Shown here: positions 1 to 6,893 of the stretch, one piece after another | Position numbering within the stretch: position 1 is the stretch's first letter | Layout: each line of letters starts with the position of its first letter | DNA from: JAZRUF01 sp045652405 | Lineage (GTDB): Bacteria; Bacillota; Clostridia; Oscillospirales; JAAYXM01 | Direction: 5' to 3' | Assembly: GCA_045652405.1 (NCBI GenBank) | Contig: JAZRUF010000030.1 | Coordinates: forward strand, 1-6,900 | DNA length: 6,900 nt | Program-made: the position numbers and the translations under genes | The notes under the pieces: model-generated | The model's database searches: none | The model's input: the letters and a program-made list of their open reading frames with translations, nothing else | What the model was told of the DNA's origin: nothing

Positions 1-156
1 TCTGATACGCTGAGGGATGCGGAGCGGAAACTCAGGGAGGAAGCAGCAGAGCGGCTTTTGAGTACAGCACGTGAGCTTGCACTTCTCGGTGAGGACAAGG
101 ATAGGCTTATTGATATAGTCAACAAAGCATATGCCCAAAGGGAGGAAAAACTATGA
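1..156 (+). CDS. C-terminal end of a probable GntR-family (YtrA-like) transcriptional regulator, 5' truncated by the window
   Basis: The first reading frame is open from base 1 to a TGA at 154-156 and gives 51 residues. The tail is strongly helical and charged, with the run RLLSTARELALLGEDKDRLI followed by a short basic end. This resembles the C-terminal helix pair of YtrA-subfamily GntR regulators, which are short proteins with an N-terminal winged helix and usually sit first in operons with ABC transporters. The DNA-binding domain lies outside the window, so the family call rests on the tail and the context only. Its stop overlaps the next start codon in an ATGA arrangement (153-156), which indicates translational coupling with the ABC ATPase. 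If the call is right it would be a local, probably autoregulating repressor of this operon. Any other small helical protein remains possible. Confidence 0.6.
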   Translation, partial: SDTLRDAERKLREEAAERLLSTARELALLGEDKDRLIDIVNKAYAQREEKL

Positions 157-1052
157 TAAAGGTTTTAAATGTCACAAAGTATTTTCACGACTTCAAAGTG
201 CTTGATGATATATCAATGCACGTGCGGCGCGGAACTATTTACGGTCTTGTAGGACCCAATGGTGCGGGAAAGACGACCATTATAAATCACATAAACGGGG
301 TTCTGACTCCGAAAAACGGTGAGATATTTGTAAATGATGAGCGCGTTTTTGAAAATGAGAATGTAAAGCGAAGTGTGCTCAATATATCGGATGACTGGTT
401 TTACTACAGCACGTTTACCGTAAAGGAAATGGCAAAGTTCTATCGTGACGTTTATCCAAATTTTAATGTAGAACGCTACGAAGCCATAAAACAGATATTT
501 GATATTGACGAAAAAAGGCAGATAAGAAAACTATCCAAAGGAATGAAAAAGCAGGTTGCGTTTTGGTTGAGTCTTTCGGCTATGCCGGATGTGCTGATAC
601 TCGACGAGCCGTTAGACGGACTTGACCCGGTCATGCGTAAACAGGTGCTGAGTCTGGTGATTGCGGATGTAGCTGACCGCGAGATGACCGTGCTTGTATC
701 CTCACACAATCTGCGTGAGCTTGAGGACATATGCGATTGGGTTGGTATAATCCACAAGGGCAGAATGATACTCGAAAAACCGCTGGATGATTTAAAGGGC
801 AGTGTGCATAAATACCAGATTGTGCTCGAGTCAGGTGCAGAAGATGCATTTGCGGGTATGGAAAACGTGCTTCACACCTCGCGCACCGGTTCAGTATGGA
901 GCGTTATAGCGCGCGGAGATGCTGAGGTGACGGACAGGCAAATGTCGTCTCTTGCGCCTATACTTTGCGAAAGAGTCAGCTTGACGCTTGAGGAAGTATT
1001 TATCTATGAGTTGGGAGGTTTGGGTTATGACTTCAAGAACATCCTTATTTAA
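153..1052 (+). CDS. ABC transporter ATP-binding protein, YtrB/BcrA-like
   Basis: This 299-residue cytoplasmic ATPase would power the permease encoded next to it. Visible motifs are Walker A GPNGAGKT (34-41), signature LSKGM (127-131), Walker B VLILDE (147-152), D-loop GLD (156-158) and switch histidine H185 in SSHNL. The signature departs from LSGGQ, and the usual Q-loop glutamine is not evident in the segment ISDDWFYYSTFTV (78-90). The following YPNF (101-104) is typical of the YtrB-like branch, whose members have these same features, so the protein is probably active. Residues from about 215 to 299 form a C-terminal extension beyond the nucleotide-binding domain, ending in the LTLEEVFIYEL stretch common in this class. 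The ATG at 153 follows GGGAGG (140-145) with 7 nt spacing. It overlaps the upstream stop by 4 nt and the permease start by 26 nt. The substrate is unknown; peptide antibiotics or cell-envelope compounds are a guess from relatives. Confidence 0.93.
   Translation: MIKVLNVTKYFHDFKVLDDISMHVRRGTIYGLVGPNGAGKTTIINHINGVLTPKNGEIFVNDERVFENENVKRSVLNISDDWFYYSTFTVKEMAKFYRDVYPNFNVERYEAIKQIFDIDEKRQIRKLSKGMKKQVAFWLSLSAMPDVLILDEPLDGLDPVMRKQVLSLVIADVADREMTVLVSSHNLRELEDICDWVGIIHKGRMILEKPLDDLKGSVHKYQIVLESGAEDAFAGMENVLHTSRTGSVWSVIARGDAEVTDRQMSSLAPILCERVSLTLEEVFIYELGGLGYDFKNILI
1013..1018 (+). promoter_or_regulatory. Ribosome binding site that fixes the permease start
   Basis: GGGAGG lies 8 nt before the ATG at 1027, inside the last codons of the ATPase gene. 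It favours 1027 over the in-frame ATGs at 988 and 1006, which lack an equally well-placed site. Residues read from the earlier starts merely re-read the conserved 3' end of the ATPase gene. Confidence 0.8.
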
Positions 1053-3087
1053 CCGCGGCATTTATAAAGCCACCGTGCGCAGATACATTTGGGGTGCGGT
1101 GTTTTATGCGATAATTCTTTTTATGCTGACCGTGATACCGATTCTATTTAGCATAAATCCGGATACATACCGCAGGACAATGGCGGAGCATGGTGCATTT
1201 ATTTTAGATGATATATATCTGTTCGGACCGCTCATGATTTCCTTTGCGGTTCCCACTGTAGTAGCATTGTTGGTGTACAGATTTGTGCATTCGAAAAAGA
1301 ACTCAATCTTTGTGCACAGCCTGCCGGTGTCACGGCGTGGAAATTACATTTCAACCATTCTCGCTGCATTGACTCTTATGATTGCACCTATAATATTAAA
1401 CGGTACGGTTTTGGTGCTTATGTCGATTTCAGCATACGAGGCATTCTTTGATGTGACATCTTGCCTTATCTGGACCGGGCTTAACGTGCTCTCGATAATT
1501 CTTATGTTCTCCACTGCAAGCCTTGCCGCGTTTCTCAGCGGCAACAGCTTTGCAATGATAGGAATAAACGCACTCATGCACGGTGTAGCACTGATTTTTA
1601 TGGGAAGCATATCCGCGCTTGCAAGAGTATTCCTTTACGGATATTATGAAACAAATGCACTTATCACCGCGGCAAGCGAGTGGAATTTTATAGCATACAT
1701 TACAGGCCTTGCGAATTGGGTTGCATATACGTCGGATATAGTTTTCCCATTTGATTGGGTAAAGCTAATAATTATGCTGGCTGCAGCGGGGGCTTCATAC
1801 TTTGCTGCTTATCTTCTCTATAAAAAGAGGCGGCTTGAAACCGCAGAGGATGTAGCCGCTTATAAATGCTTAAACCCAATATATAAGTACTTAATTACTA
1901 CGCTCGGCGCATTGGGTGCGTTTTCACTGTTCGGGTATACGCTCGAGGATAACTCTTACCTCGCTGTGATAATAACCCTTGTCGTAAGCGCGGTACTGTA
2001 CTTCGCATCCGAAATGCTTTTAAAGAAAAGCCTGCGTATTTGGAAGTCATATAAGGGGTATTTAGTATTTCTTGCGGCATTTACCGCCTTTGTCTCAATC
2101 TTTGCGTTTACAGGTTTTTTCGGGTTTGAGACGCGTGTGCCGGAGCCTGAGAATGTTGAGAGTGTATTCGTCTGCGATTCACGGGCATTTTTAAACGACA
2201 CTGCGTATGTGGAAAACAGTGAGATAATAAAATATGCGCTCGGCGTTCACGAAGAGCTTGTTCAGGACGAAAATATTTACACAATAAAAACCTACGACGA
2301 AAACCGCAGGGAAGCCTTATATTTTAGTTACAAGCTTTCAAACGGAAGCACGGTTTGGCGCCACTATTACGTGAGTGAGGAAATGATGTGCCGTGTGCTT
2401 GACGAGCTTTATAAATCCCATGAGTACAAGCGCAAAACCATGGAAATCTTCTCCGAGGATATAGGAAAGATTTACAATGTACAGATTTATCGCAGCGGTG
2501 AAGTGTATATTGATGAAGCGGGAATCGAAGAGTTTGTCACATGCCTGAAAGAAGATTTGCTCGAGCTTGAATACACCGAGATTCGCAACCACTCAAGCTG
2601 GTATGCGAATGTAGGGCTTGAATACGCCAGAGAAGAGGAGAGCGTGGAAGACAGGCACAGAATCTATTCTATCAATCAGAATATAAATGCAAACTTCACG
2701 CGCTCGGTAAAGTGGCTCATCGAGCACGGATATTCAGATGACATATTTGATGAGAGAAAGAGTGACTTAACCTGTCTTACCGCCGAGGAGTGGGAAAGCT
2801 TTACCGAAGATAAGGAGAAGATAGCACTTGAAGCGGCAAGCGGTAAAATGGTTGATACGGCTATGGTCTCATCGTATGTAAGACCTAAGATTTCAGACTT
2901 TGCAAATGCACCGCGCATTTCCGATGTTGATAAGAAGTCTAAAATCCGCGATTACGTGCTGACCACTCCGGTACGGTATGTGCCTGGAAAGGAATATTCA
3001 TACTACGTCTTGAAAATAGATGATGAGGGTTGGTTAAGCACAATAGCGGCCTTCTATGATGCGGATATACTTCATCTGTTTAGCTAA
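1027..3087 (+). CDS. ABC-2 type permease with large C-terminal soluble domain
   Basis: This 686-residue integral membrane protein is the probable partner of the upstream ATPase. The N-terminus (MTSRTSLFNRGIYK) is basic. Hydrophobic segments lie near residues 21-41, 67-85, 108-133, 148-170, 176-198, 244-264, 287-304, 311-330 and 343-364, about nine helices. The cytoplasmic loop at 97-107 carries LPVSRRGNYIS, which matches the LPxSR-type motif between helices 2 and 3 of many ABC-2 permeases. Basic clusters after helices 6 (KKRR) and 8 (KKSLRIWK) fit inside loops, which would put residues 365-686 outside the membrane. That domain is charged, has no recognisable catalytic motif, and may be the DUF6449-type domain known in clostridial permeases; this is recalled, not tested. 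A start at 1027 overlaps the ATPase gene by 26 nt. With a single permease gene visible, the transporter may be a homodimer. The gene ends in three consecutive in-frame TAA codons (3085-3093) just before the terminator. Confidence 0.85.
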   Translation: MTSRTSLFNRGIYKATVRRYIWGAVFYAIILFMLTVIPILFSINPDTYRRTMAEHGAFILDDIYLFGPLMISFAVPTVVALLVYRFVHSKKNSIFVHSLPVSRRGNYISTILAALTLMIAPIILNGTVLVLMSISAYEAFFDVTSCLIWTGLNVLSIILMFSTASLAAFLSGNSFAMIGINALMHGVALIFMGSISALARVFLYGYYETNALITAASEWNFIAYITGLANWVAYTSDIVFPFDWVKLIIMLAAAGASYFAAYLLYKKRRLETAEDVAAYKCLNPIYKYLITTLGALGAFSLFGYTLEDNSYLAVIITLVVSAVLYFASEMLLKKSLRIWKSYKGYLVFLAAFTAFVSIFAFTGFFGFETRVPEPENVESVFVCDSRAFLNDTAYVENSEIIKYALGVHEELVQDENIYTIKTYDENRREALYFSYKLSNGSTVWRHYYVSEEMMCRVLDELYKSHEYKRKTMEIFSEDIGKIYNVQIYRSGEVYIDEAGIEEFVTCLKEDLLELEYTEIRNHSSWYANVGLEYAREEESVEDRHRIYSINQNINANFTRSVKWLIEHGYSDDIFDERKSDLTCLTAEEWESFTEDKEKIALEAASGKMVDTAMVSSYVRPKISDFANAPRISDVDKKSKIRDYVLTTPVRYVPGKEYSYYVLKIDDEGWLSTIAAFYDADILHLFS

Positions 3088-3088
3088 T

Positions 3089-3126
3089 AATAAAGAACTG
3101 CAACGTATGCGTTGCAGTTCTTTATT
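3089..3126. terminator. Bidirectional intrinsic terminator between convergent genes
   Basis: A perfect 17-bp stem (arms 3089-3105 and 3110-3126) encloses a TATG loop (3106-3109). The GC-richer core is CTGCAACG, and the outer arms are A-rich on the left and T-rich on the right. The same hairpin therefore gives a U-rich 3' arm on both strands (TTCTTTATT on plus, TTCTTTATTATTA on minus). It fills the 47-bp gap between the permease stop (3087) and the flippase stop (3135), so it can end both transcripts. Confidence 0.92.
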
Positions 3127-3134
3127 TGTATATG

Positions 3135-4772
3135 CTATTTTTTAGTGCGACTGAGCAGTGCGGCAATCTTTTCGCCCTTGGGAAGGAGAAGTGCATCCTC
3201 AGCGGTTATTCCGCCGGTCTTTATAAGAAGAACAAAGTATACACCCGCTGCGAGGATTATTGATATTCCCAGTGCAGGGATAAGCCCGATTATTGGGGCT
3301 GTAAAGTGATATGCCGCCCAACAAACAACACCCATAACCGCAGTTGAAAGAAGCGGTTTAAAATATGTCTGCGTAAAACTAGGGCGGAAGGAAATAAATT
3401 TGGATAAGTAAAGCATATTAAGAGCGGTGATGACCACGTAGCATAAAACTGAGCCGATTGCAGCACCCTTAAGCTCAATCCCAGGAATTGCTATAAGTAC
3501 ATAGTTTGCAATAAGTTTTACTACGGCACCTGCAAGCATCGTGATAACCGGGATATTAGCTTTGCCTAGCGACTGCAGGACTGTAGAGATAAGCGATGAA
3601 ATGCACAGGAACATCGAGCCTATTGCGAGGATTGAAAGTGCGCCTGCCGCGATTTCCGCGCTCTCGCCTGCGCCAAACAGTAAACTGAGAATCGGGTGGG
3701 AGAGTACTGAGATTCCGATTGCCGCGGGTGCGGAAATAATTATTACCAGGCGCAGTGCTGAGGTGAGAACCTTATGAAGCTCGTCTGTATCGTTGCACGC
3801 ATATGCGGCTGCGACAACTGGGGTAATGCTTGCGTTTATTGAAATAAGTACGTTCGGAACCAGATTAAAGAGTGAAACCGCGTAACTTGAATATATTCCG
3901 AAAAGCTCGGTCACACGCTCCATCGAGTAAACTCCGATGGCGGAAAGACGCGAGGAAATCATAATCGTGTCAATAAAGTTTGTAAGGTTAATTACTAAAG
4001 CGCCTACCGTTACCGGAATCGCGATGGACATAAGATTTTTAAAAATAGTCCCGTTACTTTCCGCTTTAACGTCATCTGCGTTTTTTTCTTGCACGGTGTT
4101 TTTCTTCTTGCGGTATAAGTAAATGGAGAAGAGAAGCACAGCGGCGAGAAGTGTGCCGGTTGTAATTCCGCATATAGCACCTGCGGCAACAAGTTTCTTT
4201 TCAAGCCCCATGTTTATGAATGCTATTGCAAAGGCAAGTCCGATAAACAGACGGCACAGTGCCTCGGTAAGCTGTGAAAGCGCGGTCGGAAGCATATCGC
4301 CGTGGCCTTGGAAATAACCGCGAAACGCCGCAGTTACGGCGATAAAAAGAACTGCCGGTGCCAATGTCCAGATGCTTACAATCGTATCCGGGTTATTAAA
4401 TAAAACTAAGTATACATTCGGAAATGACCTCTCAAGAACCGAAGGTCCTACAAGCATTATAAGCGTTCCGAAGGCTCCCAAAGATGCACATGTAAGAAGT
4501 GCCATTTTAAATATTCGCCGCGCAAGTGAATAACGGTTTAGCGCGCGGCTTTCGGAAATCATTTTTGATATTGCTATTGGCAGGCCTGCGGTTGCAATTG
4601 TAAGTAAAATCGTATAGTAGTTATAAGCCGTGTTATAAAGGCCCATCGCATAGTCGCCTACTATGCGCGTGAGCGGGATTTTAAAAATAGCACCGATGAC
4701 TTTTATAAGGATATTTGATACCGCCAAAATCATGGCACCTTTAAGGAAAATAGATGTTTTCTTTTCTGACAT
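3135..4772 (-). CDS. MATE/MOP-superfamily oligosaccharide flippase, SpoVB/YtgP-like
   Basis: This is a 545-residue polytopic membrane protein of the polysaccharide-exporter/MurJ-like group, about 14 helices by family precedent. It would move a lipid-linked cell-wall or surface-polysaccharide precursor across the cytoplasmic membrane. The N-terminal stretch with KIPLTRIVGD (31-40), GLYNTAYNYYTI (44-55) and GLPIAISKMISE (63-74) is typical of SpoVB/YtgP proteins. So are the diagnostic RGYFQGHGDMLPTALSQ (151-167), just after a hydrophobic segment, and the tail DALLLPKGEKI (526-536). A charged loop at about 220-245 separates the two halves. Length is normal for the family. The ATG at 4772 is preceded by GAGG (complement of 4782-4785) with 9 nt spacing; that site overlaps the stop of the upstream gene, 11 bp away, so the two are coupled. 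Whether it is the lipid II flippase (MurJ role), a sporulation SpoVB, or a capsule exporter cannot be decided from one sequence. Confidence 0.88.
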   Translation of the reverse strand: MSEKKTSIFLKGAMILAVSNILIKVIGAIFKIPLTRIVGDYAMGLYNTAYNYYTILLTIATAGLPIAISKMISESRALNRYSLARRIFKMALLTCASLGAFGTLIMLVGPSVLERSFPNVYLVLFNNPDTIVSIWTLAPAVLFIAVTAAFRGYFQGHGDMLPTALSQLTEALCRLFIGLAFAIAFINMGLEKKLVAAGAICGITTGTLLAAVLLFSIYLYRKKKNTVQEKNADDVKAESNGTIFKNLMSIAIPVTVGALVINLTNFIDTIMISSRLSAIGVYSMERVTELFGIYSSYAVSLFNLVPNVLISINASITPVVAAAYACNDTDELHKVLTSALRLVIIISAPAAIGISVLSHPILSLLFGAGESAEIAAGALSILAIGSMFLCISSLISTVLQSLGKANIPVITMLAGAVVKLIANYVLIAIPGIELKGAAIGSVLCYVVITALNMLYLSKFISFRPSFTQTYFKPLLSTAVMGVVCWAAYHFTAPIIGLIPALGISIILAAGVYFVLLIKTGGITAEDALLLPKGEKIAALLSRTKK

Positions 4773-4783
4773 TACCTAAAACC

Positions 4784-5953
4784 TCATTTCCAGTCTATGT
4801 TTGCGCGTGTTCCGTCAATGGATTTTCGAAGAAGGAGCTGCAAGGAATTTGCGCCTTGTTCGGCTCCAAATTGCTCAAACCCATATTTATCATAAAATTT
4901 AAGCGCACGTTTATTGCACGCAGCAGCGCGCACGGTTACATAACGCCTGCCCAAAGTGCGGTAAATACTTATCGCATGCCCTAAAAGCTGAGCACCAAAC
5001 TCAGCACCGCGGCAGTCTTCATTTAAATATAATAGCATTATATGCCCACTGTGCGGTAGAAGCTGGGTTTTGGTATCAAGCGCCACCATTCCGACAGCGT
5101 CGTTTTCACCGCGATAGGCAAAAACCACCGCCTGCGGATGCGATTTTTTTGCTTTTTGAAGGCGAGAGCGCGTATATGCCGAGTCATACGTATCATCATC
5201 AAAGACCGAAGCCCATGCATCGCGGTAAAAGTTGTCCGCCTTATCCAAATCCTGCGGGAACTCGGCGGGAACAAAACGGAGATTATTAAATTTCGGGTCC
5301 TCATCATCTTTCCACCAGCGTTGCCGCCCTAACGTGGAAAGCTCGTTTAAATGCGTATTGTCACCCGAATATTCTATTTGATAACTAAAGTAATCATCAA
5401 CGGTTATTTTTAAAACGGATGTATTGTCACACCAGGATACGTTGCAAACCTCATCCATTGAGCCGTATGTGAGCATGCAAATAAGGGCGCGTATTACGGT
5501 TCCATGCGTTACGATGGCTACGGTCTGACCAAGGTGAGATGCTACAATATCGTCAAGCACGGCTTTTGCACGGGTATATATATCTGTATACGATTCGCCA
5601 CCGGGTATATGAAACTCATGAGGCTTCTTTTCCCAAACTGCATATTCCTCTGCGTGGTTTACAATAACTTCGCCCCAAGGTAAATCCTCCCATGCGCCGA
5701 AAGCTATTTCACGCAGACCACGCCGAATGTTAATTTCAAGATTGTGCGGCTCACTTATCGCGCGTGCGGTTTCCAAAGTGCGAAACAGATCACTTGAATA
5801 AACCGCATCAATCTTGGCGGTCGAAAAACGTTGTGCCAAGTATTTAATTTGTTTATATCCGCGAGGTGTTACAAAACCGTCGTACTGGCCGTGAATTCTG
5901 CGGTAGACATTTCCGTCTGCCTCTGCGTGACGAATTATATAAAGAGTCGTCAA
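4784..5953 (-). CDS. Histidine phosphatase-GNAT acetyltransferase fusion protein
   Basis: This 389-residue, probably cytoplasmic protein joins two enzyme domains. Residues 1 to about 200 form a histidine phosphatase (phosphoglycerate-mutase-like) domain: RHAEADG (8-14) with the phospho-acceptor H9, R58 in the FRTLETA segment, acidic E82 in LREIAFGAWED, and the second histidine H150 in VTHGTVIRA, so the catalytic set looks complete. A linker containing LGRQRWWKDDED (208-219) follows. Residues from about 225 to 380 form a GNAT N-acetyltransferase: an acetyl-CoA loop in CRGAEFGAQLL (314-324), where the first loop glycine is replaced by E318, and the motif B run NKRALKFYDKYGF (347-359). The start is TTG at 5953: it puts RHA at the usual distance from the N-terminus, an in-frame TAA lies just upstream, and no ATG fits. 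The gene lies 22 bp after pyrD and 11 bp before the flippase. Neither substrate is evident. Confidence 0.9.
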   Translation of the reverse strand: MTTLYIIRHAEADGNVYRRIHGQYDGFVTPRGYKQIKYLAQRFSTAKIDAVYSSDLFRTLETARAISEPHNLEINIRRGLREIAFGAWEDLPWGEVIVNHAEEYAVWEKKPHEFHIPGGESYTDIYTRAKAVLDDIVASHLGQTVAIVTHGTVIRALICMLTYGSMDEVCNVSWCDNTSVLKITVDDYFSYQIEYSGDNTHLNELSTLGRQRWWKDDEDPKFNNLRFVPAEFPQDLDKADNFYRDAWASVFDDDTYDSAYTRSRLQKAKKSHPQAVVFAYRGENDAVGMVALDTKTQLLPHSGHIMLLYLNEDCRGAEFGAQLLGHAISIYRTLGRRYVTVRAAACNKRALKFYDKYGFEQFGAEQGANSLQLLLRKSIDGTRANIDWK

Positions 5954-5963
5954 CTGACAATCA

Positions 5964-5969
5964 TCCTTT
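5964..5969 (-). promoter_or_regulatory. Ribosome binding site supporting the TTG start
   Basis: Read on the minus strand, AAAGGA precedes the TTG at 5953 by 10 nt, within the 22-bp gap after pyrD. An ATG overlapping the site's last base (5964-5962) opens only a four-codon frame that ends at a TGA overlapping the TTG, so it does not offer an alternative start for the gene. Confidence 0.65.
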
Positions 5970-5975
5970 TATTTA

Positions 5976-6893
5976 TTAGTTGGGAATAACCGCTCCGGTA
6001 AGCTGACTTACACGGCTTATGCCGTTGTGCGCAAGATAGTCTGAAAGCTCATCGCGTACACGCACCGGTGCCATGGGATCGTTAAAGCACGCGGTTCCAA
6101 CCGCTACGGCACTCGCTCCGGCGAGCATTAATTCGGCTGCGTCAACGCCACGCGAAACACCGCCCATGCCGAGGATGGGAAGGTCTACCGCCTGTGATAC
6201 CTGCCATATCATTCTAACTGCAATCGGTAAAACCGCGGGACCTGACATTCCGCCCATGTTATTTTTTAGTATCGGGCGGCGGGTGCGCACGTCAATGCGC
6301 ATTCCAAGCAGTGTGTTTATAAGAGAAAGTGCATCGGCCCCTGCCGCTTCGGCTGAGCGTGCGATTTCTGCAATATCCGTTACGTTAGGGGAGAGCTTTA
6401 CTATAAGAGGCTTTTTGCATACCTTTCGAACCTGAGAGACCAGGTTCGAAACCGACTCGCAGGATGTGCCGAAAGCCATGCCGCCGGCTTTGACGTTCGG
6501 GCAGGAGATATTAAGCTCAAGCATATCCACGTCCGCGTCACTCGCGCGCTCGGTAATTTCCAAATAGTCCTCTAAAGTATTGCCTGAAATGTTTGCAATT
6601 ATTTTTGTATCAAACTTGCGCAGAAAGGGAAGCTCGTCTGCGATAAAAGCATCAATTCCCGGATTCTGAAGTCCCACGGAATTTAGTATTCCTGACGGGG
6701 TTTCAGCTATACGCGGTGGTGGATTTCCAAGGCGCGGCTTTAATGTGAGACCTTTTACACATATCGCACCAAGATTTGAAAGGTCATAAAAATTATTGTA
6801 TTCGCGGCCGAAACCGAAGGTTCCCGAAGCGGTGACTATCGGATTTTTTAAAGTTACGCCCGCGAGATTTACGGATAAATCGGGAGTTAACAT
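5976..6893 (-). CDS. pyrD: Dihydroorotate dehydrogenase B, catalytic subunit (class 1B)
   Basis: PyrD oxidises dihydroorotate to orotate in de novo pyrimidine synthesis. In class 1B the FMN-bearing catalytic subunit works with PyrK, a FAD/iron-sulfur subunit that passes electrons to NAD+. The 305-residue protein aligns by eye along its whole length with the lactococcal PyrDB type: LKNPIVTASGTFGFG (15-29), K47 in CVKG, NSVGLQNPG (71-79), ELNISCPNVKAGG (126-138) with C131 as the catalytic base (cysteine marks class 1, serine class 2), K166 in VKLSPN, INT (192-194), and the FMN phosphate sites GMGG (242-245) and AVGT (264-267). The ATG at 6893 is 7 bp from the window end, so the ribosome binding site and any upstream pyrK cannot be seen; the frame stays open to the edge, but family length supports this start. 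It leads the visible part of the minus-strand operon. Confidence 0.97.
   Translation of the reverse strand: MLTPDLSVNLAGVTLKNPIVTASGTFGFGREYNNFYDLSNLGAICVKGLTLKPRLGNPPPRIAETPSGILNSVGLQNPGIDAFIADELPFLRKFDTKIIANISGNTLEDYLEITERASDADVDMLELNISCPNVKAGGMAFGTSCESVSNLVSQVRKVCKKPLIVKLSPNVTDIAEIARSAEAAGADALSLINTLLGMRIDVRTRRPILKNNMGGMSGPAVLPIAVRMIWQVSQAVDLPILGMGGVSRGVDAAELMLAGASAVAVGTACFNDPMAPVRVRDELSDYLAHNGISRVSQLTGAVIPN
6424..6451. repeat. Perfect 11-bp inverted repeat with 6-nt spacer inside pyrD
   Basis: TTTCGAACCTG (6424-6434) and CAGGTTCGAAA (6441-6451) are exact reverse complements around the spacer AGAGAC. On the coding strand the repeat covers codons for roughly SNLVSQVRK (residues 148-157), a helical, less conserved part of PyrD after the catalytic cysteine. 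No T-run follows on either strand, so it does not look like an intrinsic terminator. It may be chance, an mRNA hairpin, or a palindromic protein-binding site. Confidence 0.85.

Noticed and set aside
476..849. Minus-strand open frames inside the ABC ATPase gene
   Set aside because: They are antisense to conserved ATPase motifs, Ser/Arg-rich or Cys/His-rich, and lack any domain or independent context.
988..1026. Upstream in-frame ATGs (988 and 1006) as the permease start
   Set aside because: They extend deep into the conserved end of the ATPase gene and have no ribosome binding site as good as GGGAGG before 1027; the added residues do not resemble a permease N-terminus.
3112..3309. 65-codon plus-strand frame starting in the terminator arm
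   Set aside because: It begins within the hairpin and runs antisense to the 3' end of the flippase gene; no family resemblance.
4754..4984. 76-codon plus-strand frame across the flippase/fusion junction
   Set aside because: It is antisense to two well-supported genes and has no ribosome binding site or domain.
6073..6435. 120-codon open frame on the plus strand opposite pyrD
   Set aside because: It lies wholly antisense to a well-conserved enzyme gene, has low-complexity Ala/Ser/Arg-rich composition and no recognisable domain; a codon-bias shadow.
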